A DNA stretch of 18,730 nt from CAINVV01 sp037129695 (lineage in GTDB: Bacteria > Bacteroidota > Bacteroidia > Bacteroidales > Prolixibacteraceae): positions 1 to 18,730 of the forward strand of contig JBAXUL010000079.1 in assembly GCA_037129695.1 (NCBI GenBank). Direction: 5' to 3'. The notes below the pieces were generated by a model, which ran no database searches, was not told the origin of the DNA, and saw only the letters and a program-made list of their open reading frames with translations. The translations under genes and the position numbers were made by a program. Positions 7,380-15,358 of the stretch are shown in pieces; position 1 is the first letter of the stretch, and each line of letters opens with the position of its first letter.

Positions 7380-10091
7380 ATGACGAAGTATGTTTACACT
7401 TTTGGCAACGGCCAGGCTGAAGGTCGTGCAGAGATGAAAAATTTGCTTGGTGGCAAAGGTGCCAACCTTGCAGAGATGAATCTGATCGGTGTTCCGGTTC
7501 CTCCGGGATTTACCATTACCACAGAAGTATGTACGGAATTTACCGAAAAAGGAAGAAAAGCCGCATTTGCCCTGATTGAAAAAGAGGTGCAGGCCGCTGT
7601 TGCATACATCGAAAATATTACCGGAACAAAATTTGGTTCCAAAGAAAATCCTTGTCTGGTTTCAGTTCGTTCAGGTGCAAGAGCCTCTATGCCAGGCATG
7701 ATGGATACCATCCTGAACCTTGGATTAAATGATCTGGCAGTGGAGGGAATCGCTTTGAAATCCGGAAATCCACGTTTCGCCTGGGACTCTTACCGTCGTT
7801 TTGTACAGATGTACGGAGATGTCGTATTGGGAATGAAACCTCACAGCAAGGAAGACATTGATCCTTTTGAAGAAATTATTGAGCACATGAAGGAGGAAGT
7901 TGGTATCATGGAAGATACTGATTTCTCTGTTGATAACCTGAAAACGCTGGTTGCACGTTTCAAAGCTGCTGTTCTGAAAGTAACAGGTAAAGATTTCCCT
8001 GTTGATCCTTGGGAGCAACTTTATGGTTCTGTTGCTGCGGTATTCGAAAGTTGGATGAACGACCGTGCCATCTATTACAGAAAACTCAACAACATTCCTG
8101 TAGAATGGGGAACAGCCGTTAACGTACAGGCGATGGTATTCGGCAACATGGGCGGAAATTCTGCAACAGGTGTTGGATTTACCCGTGATGCTTCAACCGG
8201 CGAAAACATGTTTATCGGAGAATACCTGATCAACGCCCAGGGCGAAGATGTGGTAGCCGGTATCCGTACTCCACAGCAGATCACGAAAATTGGCTCGATG
8301 CGCTGGGCTGAACTGCAGAATGTAACCGAGGAAGACCGTTCTTCCAAATTCCCTTCACTCGAAGAGACCATGCCTGCTGCATACAAACAACTGATGGAAA
8401 TTCAGCACAAACTGGAAAGTCACTACAAGGATATGCAGGATATCGAATTTACCATTCAGGATGGCAAATTGTGGTTGCTGCAAACACGTAATGGCAAACG
8501 CACCGGTGCTGCCATGCTAAAAATTGCGGTCGACCTGCTGAGCGAAGGCAAGATCGATGATAAAACTGCTATGCTTAGAGTTGAACCCAATAAATTGGAT
8601 GAACTCCTCCACCCTGTATTTGACGTGAATGCTCTCAAAACGGCCAAACTGATCGGTAAAGGTCTTCCTGCATCGCCGGGAGCAGCTACCGGACAAATTG
8701 TCTTTTTTGCTGATGAAGCCAAGAAATATGAGAATTCCATCCTGGTAAGGATTGAAACTTCTCCTGAAGACCTTGAAGGTATGAACATTGCCCGTGGTAT
8801 CCTGACTGCTCGTGGAGGTATGACTTCACACGCAGCTGTTGTTGCGCGCGGAATGGGAAAATGCTGTGTTTCCGGTGCTGGTGCACTGCGAATCAACTAC
8901 AAGACCCGTACCATGGAGGCTACAGGCAAAATTTACAACGAAGGCGACTGGATTTCTCTGAACGGATCAACAGGAGAAGTTTTCGACGGAAAAGTAAAAA
9001 CTCAGGAAGCTACCATCAGCGATGATTTCGCCAAGATCATGGATTTGGCTGATAAATTTACCCGGATGACTGTCCGTACCAATGCAGACACTCCGCACGA
9101 TGCTCAAATGGCCCGTAAATTTGGCGCCCAGGGTATCGGTCTCTGCCGTACAGAACATATGTTCTTTGAAGGTGCCCGTATCAAGGCCATGCGTGAGATG
9201 ATCCTTTCCTCATCTGTTGAGGGAAGAAAAGAGGCTCTGGCCAAATTGTTACCCTACCAGCGTGCCGACTTTGAAGGAATCTTCGAAGCGATGGCAGGTT
9301 TTGGAGTAACTGTTCGTCTGCTCGATCCACCGTTGCACGAATTTGTTCCCCACGAACTGGCGATGCAAAAAGAACTGGCCGACGAAATGGGTCTTACAAT
9401 AGATCAAATCAAACAGAAAGTGTCTGATCTGGAAGAGTTCAATCCAATGCTTGGTCACCGTGGTTGCCGTTTGGGTATTACCTATCCTGAAATTACAGAG
9501 ATGCAGGCCCGCGCTATCATTGAAGCTGCGCTGAATCTTAAAGCCAAAGGTGTTGATGCCCGTCCAGAAATCATGGTGCCACTTGTGGGCACGGTATCTG
9601 AGTTGAAAAACCAGACAGACATCATTCATGTTACCATTCAGAAAGTATTTGCTGAACGCAATGCCAAAATCGATTACCTGGTAGGAACCATGATCGAAGT
9701 TCCAAGAGCAGCACTTACCGCAGAGCATATTGCCAAGGAAGCTGACTTCTTCTCATTCGGAACCAACGACCTTACACAAATGACCATGGGATTCTCACGT
9801 GACGATGCCGGCAAATTCCTGCCTGATTATCTTGATCGTGGTATCCTGAAAAACGACCCTTTCCAGATTCTGGATCAGCAGGGTGTTGGTCTGCTTGTTG
9901 AAATGGCAGTTATTAAAGGACGTTCCACCAAACCAAAATTGAAGATTGGTATTTGTGGTGAGCATGGTGGTGAGCCTAGCTCAGTAGAGTTCTGCGATAA
10001 AACCGGTCTAGACTACGTGAGCTGTTCACCGTTCCGTGTTCCGATCGCTCGTTTGGCTGCTGCTCAGGCCAATGTCAAACACAACGGATAA
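7380..10091 (+). CDS. ppdK: Pyruvate, phosphate dikinase
   Basis: PPDK interconverts ATP + phosphate + pyruvate and AMP + PPi + phosphoenolpyruvate. In anaerobes it often runs toward pyruvate in PPi-saving glycolysis, or toward PEP for gluconeogenesis. In order: ATP-grasp nucleotide domain (about 15-370, starting near LLGGKGANLAEM); swivelling phosphohistidine domain with GGMTSHAAVVARG, catalytic H484 and the regulatory-type T482; and a C-terminal PEP/pyruvate TIM barrel (about 535-895) with ICGEHGGE carrying the proton-donor C859. At 903 residues it is slightly longer than the roughly 875-residue clostridial enzyme. ENPCLVSVRSGA and ASMPGMMDTILNLG confirm PPDK over PEP synthase. No PpsR/PDRP regulator gene is in the window. 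It is a single-gene unit, closed by a strong terminator. Confidence 0.97.
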   Translation: MTKYVYTFGNGQAEGRAEMKNLLGGKGANLAEMNLIGVPVPPGFTITTEVCTEFTEKGRKAAFALIEKEVQAAVAYIENITGTKFGSKENPCLVSVRSGARASMPGMMDTILNLGLNDLAVEGIALKSGNPRFAWDSYRRFVQMYGDVVLGMKPHSKEDIDPFEEIIEHMKEEVGIMEDTDFSVDNLKTLVARFKAAVLKVTGKDFPVDPWEQLYGSVAAVFESWMNDRAIYYRKLNNIPVEWGTAVNVQAMVFGNMGGNSATGVGFTRDASTGENMFIGEYLINAQGEDVVAGIRTPQQITKIGSMRWAELQNVTEEDRSSKFPSLEETMPAAYKQLMEIQHKLESHYKDMQDIEFTIQDGKLWLLQTRNGKRTGAAMLKIAVDLLSEGKIDDKTAMLRVEPNKLDELLHPVFDVNALKTAKLIGKGLPASPGAATGQIVFFADEAKKYENSILVRIETSPEDLEGMNIARGILTARGGMTSHAAVVARGMGKCCVSGAGALRINYKTRTMEATGKIYNEGDWISLNGSTGEVFDGKVKTQEATISDDFAKIMDLADKFTRMTVRTNADTPHDAQMARKFGAQGIGLCRTEHMFFEGARIKAMREMILSSSVEGRKEALAKLLPYQRADFEGIFEAMAGFGVTVRLLDPPLHEFVPHELAMQKELADEMGLTIDQIKQKVSDLEEFNPMLGHRGCRLGITYPEITEMQARAIIEAALNLKAKGVDARPEIMVPLVGTVSELKNQTDIIHVTIQKVFAERNAKIDYLVGTMIEVPRAALTAEHIAKEADFFSFGTNDLTQMTMGFSRDDAGKFLPDYLDRGILKNDPFQILDQQGVGLLVEMAVIKGRSTKPKLKIGICGEHGGEPSSVEFCDKTGLDYVSCSPFRVPIARLAAAQANVKHNG

Positions 10092-10099
10092 GTAAATTA

Positions 10100-10127
10100 T
10101 TTAGATCATCATTGAAAACGATCTAAA
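10100..10127 (+). repeat. Inverted repeat just behind ppdK
   Basis: TTTAGATC (10100-10107) and GATCTAAA (10120-10127) are perfect inverted copies separated by 12 bases, starting 9 bp after the ppdK stop. No U-run follows directly. It may protect the 3' end or form part of the terminator region with the next hairpin. Confidence 0.5.
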
Positions 10128-10140
10128 TTGTAATAATTAC

Positions 10141-10170
10141 AAAAAAGGGGTCTTTATAGACTCCTTTTTT
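10141..10170 (+). terminator. Intrinsic terminator of ppdK
   Basis: AAAAAAGGGGTCT (10141-10153) pairs with AGACTCCTTTTTT (10158-10170) over 13 bp with a single G-T wobble, around a TTAT loop. It ends in six Ts. The A-run/T-run symmetry means it could work on both strands, but only plus-strand genes flank it. Confidence 0.85.
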
Positions 10171-10193
10171 CATATTTGCGATTGGTTTTTTCT

Positions 10194-10201
10194 TATTTTT
10201 G
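10194..10201 (+). promoter_or_regulatory. Candidate -7 box for ccsBA
   Basis: TATTTTTG matches TAnnTTTG fully, 24 bp past the ppdK terminator. It implies a leader of about 120 bases before the ccsBA ATG. A TTTG at 10175-10178 is 15 bp upstream, closer than the usual 19-21. Nothing else recognisable lies in 10202-10329. Confidence 0.4.
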
Positions 10202-10329
10202 CTGACCTAATTGATTGTTTTGTTGATGAAGTAGTTTGGAAAATCAGCTCCTGCATTTAATTTGTCCTGCATTCAATAATAGTTAAATAGAAACGTTCGT
10301 ATTATTAAGTTTTACTTATTCCTGGCTTT

Positions 10330-13032
10330 ATGATTGATCAATTGAAGAAAACGATATTTTCCATTTCCACAGCAGGTTTTGCCCTGCTTTTATTGGCCAT
10401 GATACTCGGGATAGCCACTTTTGTGGAAAGTGCCTACGGGGCAGACTCTGCCAAAGCATTGGTTTATGGAACCCTGTGGTTTGAGTTATTGCTGATATTT
10501 CTGTCAGTTTCCATGATGGTCGTCTATATTCGAAAAAAAATGTACCGAAAGGAGAAAATGACTGTCGGTCTTTTTCACCTCGCATTTATACTTATGATTC
10601 TCGGAGCGGGTGTAACAAGATACATCGGAGAGGAAGGATCCCTTCACATCAGGGAAGGGGAGTCTTCTTCTGAACTGATTTCCTCAGACAGTTATTTTCA
10701 CATGTTGCTATCCAAGGGCGACCAGCATTTCGAGGCCGAACAGAAGGTGCTTTTGACTCCTTTTTCAAAAAATGCGGTCAATGCTACTTTCGAACTGGAC
10801 GGAAAGAAGGTGAAGGTCCGGTCTGTTGAATTTCTCTGGAATGTGCCTGCTGGCGAGCAATCCGGTCCGATGGCAGGAATGGCAAAGTCGGGTAAAGGGG
10901 CTAAAATCAGCTTGTCTGATGGTTCTAAGGAAGAATTTGCAACCATCAGAATCAGCGAAGAAGGAGAGGCTTCATCGGTCAAAGGTCAGTTTGAAGGAGC
11001 CGATTATGAGATTTGGATTGGTCCTAAAGTCAGCACCTTGCCTTTTGAAATTCACCTGAAAGATTTTCAGCTGGATCGTTATCCCGGTTCGATGAGTCCT
11101 TCCTCCTATAAGAGTGAAGTCACGTTGATAGACAAGGAGAACGGAATCAACAAAGATTTCTCTATATACATGAATAACGTCCTTAAGCACAGAGGTTACA
11201 GGTTCTATCAATCCTCGTTTGACCAGGATGAGAAAGGAACGATTCTGTCGGTCAACAAGGACCTTCCCGGAACCGGACTTACCTATCTTGGATATGCGCT
11301 TTTGTTTGGAGCTATTCTGCTCTCAATTTTCAATAAAAAAAGCCATTTCTACGGTTTGATGAAGAAAGCGGCGAAACCGGTATCGGCCATGGCATTTCTT
11401 GCCTTGTTCCTGCTGGGAGGCAGGGCAACCGGTGCTGAAATTTCCAAAAAATCGGCCAATGACTTTGCAGGTGTTTGGGTACAGGGACATGACGGTCGGA
11501 TCAAGCCTTTCAGTACCCTGGCTTACGAAGTAGTCATGAAGATTTCACGGGAGGAGAGTCTGAATGGTCTGTCACCCGAGCAAGCCGTGCTGAGCATGAT
11601 TGCCTACCCGGATGAGTGGCAGAAAATACCAATGATTGCACTTTCAGATTCAAAGATTGAATTGTTGTTGGGAGTCTCTTCAGGAAAAGCTTCGTTTGCT
11701 GACTTCTTCGATGCAAAAGGGGAATACAAAATGATCAAGGAGGTTAGTGCATCGTATGCCAGACAGCCTTCCCAGCGCAGTACATTCGACAATGCCATCA
11801 TCAAGGTTGACGACAGGCTCAATGTGGCCTATCTGGTATACAAAGGTGAATTGCTTCGTCTGTTTCCTTCTTCCGATAAGACGAATACAACTTGGGAAGA
11901 TCTTACCACTGCCGAGAAATCAACTTCCGGCGCCATGATGAGTAAGGTGTTTTCTGATTACCTGAATGCCGCACAATCCAACGATGAGGCTCGCCAAAAA
12001 GCGGATCTTGCTTTGATTGATCAGTTTCAGCATAAATTGGCAGCAGACCTTATTCCGGGTGCGGCCAAGCAAAAACTCGAAATTCTGTACAACCGCGTGA
12101 ATATATTCAAGGATTTATCTTTCCTGTATTTACTCACAGGTTTGATTCTCATGATATTCTATTTCAGGGCTTTGCTTACTACAGGGTCGATGAACCAGAA
12201 AATCGTTTTGTATACAGGATGGATTTTTCTGGCAGGGTTCCTGCTGCATACCATCGGACTAACAACCCGGGGTTATCTTGCCGGTCACATGCCCTGGAGT
12301 GACGGCTACGAATCGATGATCTACATTGCCTGGGCAGGTATGCTTGCCGGTTTGATCTTTGCCCGACGCAATCCGATGGTGATGGGAGCCGCTGCCTTAC
12401 TCTCCGGACTTACCTTGTTTGTGGCTCAGATGAGCTGGTTGAATCCCGAAATCACCAATCTGGTACCTGTGCTGAAGTCCTACTGGCTTGCCATCCACGT
12501 GGCCGTCATCACCGGCAGTTATGGTTTCCTTGGGGTGAGTGCCATCATCGGCCTGATGAACCTTCTTTTGGCCGGACTTGTGAAACCTGGGAATAAGGAA
12601 CGTGTAGAGCGCAACATCCGTCACATGACATGGATCAATGAGGCAGCGATGACTTTGGGTCTCTATCTGTTGACGATCGGGACCTTTCTTGGTGCTATTT
12701 GGGCCAACGAATCATGGGGTCGCTACTGGGGATGGGACCCGAAAGAGACCTGGTCTCTGGTCACTATCCTGGTTTATGCCTTCATCACCCACATGCGCCT
12801 CATGCCTGGCTACCGCGGATGGTTTGCACTCAACATGGCTTCAGTTGCTGGTTTTTTAAGCGTACTGATGACTTATCTGGGAGTGAATTATTACCTGACG
12901 GGACTTCATTCCTATGGTAGCGGAAGTGCTTCATCCTTCCCTGTCGCATTGGTTGTAGTTTTGGTGATAATCGGTTACATAGGTTTCAGAGCCTGGAATA
13001 ATGCATCCAAAATTGATTTGGACAAAGAATAA
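10330..13032 (+). CDS. ccsBA: Fused ResB-CcsA (system II) cytochrome c synthase, NrfI/CcsBA type
   Basis: CcsBA brings heme across the inner membrane and joins it to CXXCH (or, for NrfI, CXXCK) cysteines of apocytochromes c. The ResB half has membrane segments near 11-32, 47-67, 79-98 and 314-333 around a periplasmic domain (about 99-312). A signal-peptide-like segment (344-370) leads into a second periplasmic domain (about 371-594), then the multi-spanning CcsA half. The tryptophan-rich WWD motif runs from W796 through W802, D803, PKETW. The four histidines expected as heme ligands are present: H83 in the third membrane segment, H723 in WLAIHV, H821 in ITHMR and H860 in GLHSYG. HTIGLTTRGYLAGHMPWSDGYES (638-661 region) is the usual CcsA entry stretch. 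Its 900 residues match the fused form, e.g. Wolinella NrfI. The function is firm; the client cytochrome is unknown. Confidence 0.95.
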   Translation: MIDQLKKTIFSISTAGFALLLLAMILGIATFVESAYGADSAKALVYGTLWFELLLIFLSVSMMVVYIRKKMYRKEKMTVGLFHLAFILMILGAGVTRYIGEEGSLHIREGESSSELISSDSYFHMLLSKGDQHFEAEQKVLLTPFSKNAVNATFELDGKKVKVRSVEFLWNVPAGEQSGPMAGMAKSGKGAKISLSDGSKEEFATIRISEEGEASSVKGQFEGADYEIWIGPKVSTLPFEIHLKDFQLDRYPGSMSPSSYKSEVTLIDKENGINKDFSIYMNNVLKHRGYRFYQSSFDQDEKGTILSVNKDLPGTGLTYLGYALLFGAILLSIFNKKSHFYGLMKKAAKPVSAMAFLALFLLGGRATGAEISKKSANDFAGVWVQGHDGRIKPFSTLAYEVVMKISREESLNGLSPEQAVLSMIAYPDEWQKIPMIALSDSKIELLLGVSSGKASFADFFDAKGEYKMIKEVSASYARQPSQRSTFDNAIIKVDDRLNVAYLVYKGELLRLFPSSDKTNTTWEDLTTAEKSTSGAMMSKVFSDYLNAAQSNDEARQKADLALIDQFQHKLAADLIPGAAKQKLEILYNRVNIFKDLSFLYLLTGLILMIFYFRALLTTGSMNQKIVLYTGWIFLAGFLLHTIGLTTRGYLAGHMPWSDGYESMIYIAWAGMLAGLIFARRNPMVMGAAALLSGLTLFVAQMSWLNPEITNLVPVLKSYWLAIHVAVITGSYGFLGVSAIIGLMNLLLAGLVKPGNKERVERNIRHMTWINEAAMTLGLYLLTIGTFLGAIWANESWGRYWGWDPKETWSLVTILVYAFITHMRLMPGYRGWFALNMASVAGFLSVLMTYLGVNYYLTGLHSYGSGSASSFPVALVVVLVIIGYIGFRAWNNASKIDLDKE

Positions 13033-13076
13033 CAGATCATAATTCGTAATAAATCACAAATTTTTAAATTCATACT

Positions 13077-13805
13077 ATGAAATCATTTGGTTATTTAGTC
13101 ATTGTATTGATCTTGCTGACAGGCTGTAACAACGCAACAGTCAAAAAAACAGACAACAAGCCGGGATCACAGACTCAGGCACAGGCTGCACCAGCAGCTG
13201 ATCAACATCAAGTTTTGGCCAAGGATGTAATCCAAACAAGCGGATACACGTATCTGTTGCTAACTGAAGGCGACAAGGAATATTGGGCCGCCGTATCACG
13301 CTTCGAAGCGGAGAAAGGCAAAACCTATTACTACAAGACCAGCATGGAGATGACCAATTTCAAAAGCAAGGAACTGAATCGTGTTTTTGAAAGTATCCAG
13401 TTCATCCAGGAATTCGGTGATCAGCCTATCCTCGAAAAGAAGGCTGCACCATTGACAACCAAAGGAAGGCAGTCACTCGAAAAAGTGGAGGGCATCAAGG
13501 TGGAACCCGTCAGTGGAGGAGTAAAATTGTCTGAACTCTTTGCCAACAAAGGAAACTACGCCGGGAAAAAGGTGAAAATAACAGGTCAGGTAATTAAATT
13601 CAGTCCGGAGATCATGAGCAAAAACTGGGTGCATCTACAAGATGGCACTGAAGCCAACGGTTCCTATGATTTGACAATTACTACCCTGGAAACCGTTGAA
13701 GTTGGCATGGTCGTCACCCTCGAGGGTGTGATTGCTGTCGACAAAGATTTCGGATACGGGTACAGTTATGATGTTTTGCTTGAAGAAGCAAAGGTGGTTA
13801 AATAG
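13077..13805 (+). CDS. NrfJ-like lipoprotein with C-terminal OB-fold domain
   Basis: A 242-residue lipoprotein. The signal peptide MKSFGYLVIVLILLTGC has lipobox LTGC with C17 as the lipidated residue, followed by an N/K/Q/A/P-rich linker (18-45). The first domain (about 46-115) has SGYTYLLL, YWAAV and MTNFKSKELNRVFESIQFI, matching the small domain of NrfJ-related proteins. The second (about 148-242) has GKKVKITGQVIKF, NWVHLQDG, DLTITT, VTLEGVIAVDKDFGYGY, an OB-fold-like domain often annotated as nucleotide- or DNA-binding but here exported. It has no CXXCH, so it is not a cytochrome. It starts 44 bp after ccsBA and is probably co-transcribed. The residues after C17 are not an acidic surface-export signal, so it likely faces the periplasm. 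Its role in cytochrome c maturation is inferred from gene order. Confidence 0.8.
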   Translation: MKSFGYLVIVLILLTGCNNATVKKTDNKPGSQTQAQAAPAADQHQVLAKDVIQTSGYTYLLLTEGDKEYWAAVSRFEAEKGKTYYYKTSMEMTNFKSKELNRVFESIQFIQEFGDQPILEKKAAPLTTKGRQSLEKVEGIKVEPVSGGVKLSELFANKGNYAGKKVKITGQVIKFSPEIMSKNWVHLQDGTEANGSYDLTITTLETVEVGMVVTLEGVIAVDKDFGYGYSYDVLLEEAKVVK

Positions 13806-13813
13806 ACTTCCTA

Positions 13814-13821
13814 TACTTTTG
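13814..13821 (+). promoter_or_regulatory. Candidate -7 box upstream of the MFS gene
   Basis: TACTTTTG fits TAnnTTTG fully and begins nine bases after the lipoprotein stop. If used, the MFS transcript would have a leader of about 215 bases containing the whole 13851-14013 inverted repeat. No -33 element is clear. Confidence 0.25.
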
Positions 13822-13850
13822 CCCTACTGAGTTTTATTGCTTTGATTTTT

Positions 13851-14013
13851 ACGGAGAAGCACAGAGTTTCACAGAGCGGTGTTGATAAAAATTTAAGAAC
13901 AGAAAGTTGAAAATGTCGGATTACCTGCGCATTTTGAACTCTCCGGACTTGGAAACAATCAAAAACACCATTTTTCTTTGTGAATTTCTGTGCTTCTCTG
14001 TGAAACTCTGTGT
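13851..14013. repeat. Large imperfect inverted repeat built from CACAGAG units
   Basis: The left arm (13851-13876) and right arm (13974-14013) are both made of CACAGAG-like 7-mers at 10-bp spacing, alternating TTT and AAG spacers, in opposite orientation. The arms pair in two registers: 13860-13876 with 13996-14012 (17 bp, perfect) or 13851-13876 with 13976-14001 (22 of 26). Inside, GGTGTT (13878-13883) faces AACACC (13964-13969), and TTGAAAATG (13907-13915) faces CATTTTGAA (13930-13938, 8 of 9). No protein is encoded. It fills the gap between the lipoprotein and MFS genes. It may be a hairpin terminator/leader or a small non-autonomous mobile repeat; similar CACAGAG strings are dispersed in many Bacteroidota genomes. 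Confidence 0.75.
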
Positions 14014-14043
14014 ATTATTGTAGGAGAAAAAATGTAAATCAAC

Positions 14044-15336
14044 ATGACGAAATTTAAAGTTTACGGATACCGCTGGGTCATGCTGGGGTTATTCATGTTA
14101 ATGGTTGCCGCCAATCAGGTATTGTGGATTACCTTCGCTCCGATCACAGTGGATGCTGCTTCCTTTTTCAAGGTGTCAGACCTGATGATCGGAATATTGT
14201 CGATGTCATTCATGATCGTCTACATGGTCGTGTCCATTCCCGCTTCATGGATTATTGATACCTACGGCATCAAGGTAGGCGCGGGCATCGGAGCCGTTCT
14301 GACAGGTTTTTTTGGTTTGATGAGAGGATGGGCGGGTGCCGATTATAATCTGGTTTTAATGGCTCAGATTGGCATAGCCTTTGGTCAGCCATTTTTGCTG
14401 AATGCAATCACCAAACTTTCTGCGGTATGGTTTCCATTGGAGGAACGAGCAACCGCAGCCGGCTTGGGAACGCTTTCGATGTACATCGGAATCTTGGCAG
14501 GAATGGTCGTCACACCACTTTTGTTTGCCACAAAAGGTCTGGTGGGGATGATGAATCTGTATGGGATTGTTGCTGCAGTGATCGGCGTGTTATTTGTGGT
14601 TTTGTCCAGAGAAACACCGCCGACTCCTCCTTGCGAGGAACATGGCGACGTGAGAGCCCTGGCCATGGATGGCTTTAAACTGATGTTTAAATCGCGTGAT
14701 TTCTGGTTGCTGATGTTCATATTTTTTATCGGATTGGGTGTTTTTAACAGTGTCACAACCTGGATTGAAAACATCATGATGCCGCGCGGATTTACTGCTG
14801 CTCAAGCCGGGAATGCCGGTGGAATCATGATTGCCGGCGGTATTCTGGGTGCTTTGATTATGCCCTTGTTGTCAGATTATTACCGAAGAAGAACACCTTT
14901 TATCATGATTGCACTTGCAGGAGCCACCATCGGATTGATCGGAATAAGTTTCGCAACCAATTATTATCTTCTTTTACTGGCCGGAGCCACACTTGGATTT
15001 TTCCTGCTCAGTTCCGGGCCGATCGGTTTCCAGTATGGCGCTGAAATTACTTTCCCCGCTTCGGAAGGTGCATCCAATGGTTGGTTACTTTTGATGGGAC
15101 AGGTATCAGGCATTGCTTTTATTTTTGGAATGGACGGATTCAAAGCAGAAACAACAGGATCCATGACTTATCCATTGATGGTGATGATTGGGCTGATGAT
15201 ATTTAGTTTCCTTCTCTCTTCGAGGTTAAAGGAATCGAAAATTCTGACAGGACGAGAAACCGTTCCGAATCTTGATTTGCAGGCAGAAGCAGTGAAAACT
15301 TTGGGTACTACAGACAACTCTCATGTCAGGAATTAG
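14044..15336 (+). CDS. MFS transporter, FLVCR-like
   Basis: A 430-residue inner-membrane protein with about 12 hydrophobic segments, six before and six after a cytoplasmic loop (about 189-217). The first half resembles the FLVCR branch of the major facilitator superfamily: NQVLWITFAPIT in helix 1 (W28), PASWIIDTYGIK after helix 2 (motif-A position), GQPFLLNAITKLSAVWF in helix 5 (Q115), then EERATAAGLGTL. W28 and Q115 fall where human FLVCR1/2 have the tryptophan and glutamine of the ligand site. Eukaryotic FLVCRs were first linked to heme export and are now known to carry choline; bacterial members have no agreed substrate. Its place behind ccsBA and nrfJ-like genes makes a heme-related role tempting but unproven. 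The start is the ATG at 14044; an AGGAG at 14022 is too far away to serve it. Confidence 0.8.
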   Translation: MTKFKVYGYRWVMLGLFMLMVAANQVLWITFAPITVDAASFFKVSDLMIGILSMSFMIVYMVVSIPASWIIDTYGIKVGAGIGAVLTGFFGLMRGWAGADYNLVLMAQIGIAFGQPFLLNAITKLSAVWFPLEERATAAGLGTLSMYIGILAGMVVTPLLFATKGLVGMMNLYGIVAAVIGVLFVVLSRETPPTPPCEEHGDVRALAMDGFKLMFKSRDFWLLMFIFFIGLGVFNSVTTWIENIMMPRGFTAAQAGNAGGIMIAGGILGALIMPLLSDYYRRRTPFIMIALAGATIGLIGISFATNYYLLLLAGATLGFFLLSSGPIGFQYGAEITFPASEGASNGWLLLMGQVSGIAFIFGMDGFKAETTGSMTYPLMVMIGLMIFSFLLSSRLKESKILTGRETVPNLDLQAEAVKTLGTTDNSHVRN

Positions 15337-15358
15337 CAGAATTCAATGCACCAGAGGA

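Noticed and set aside
9249..9728. Open frame of 159 codons on the minus strand
   Set aside because: It is antisense to the PPDK TIM-barrel domain; composition and lack of domains mark it as a shadow frame.
13851..14013. CRISPR-like repeat array
   Set aside because: The CACAGAG units are only 7 bases, degenerate, separated by 3 bases, and appear in opposite orientations in the two arms; there are no spacers of 25-40 bases and no cas genes.
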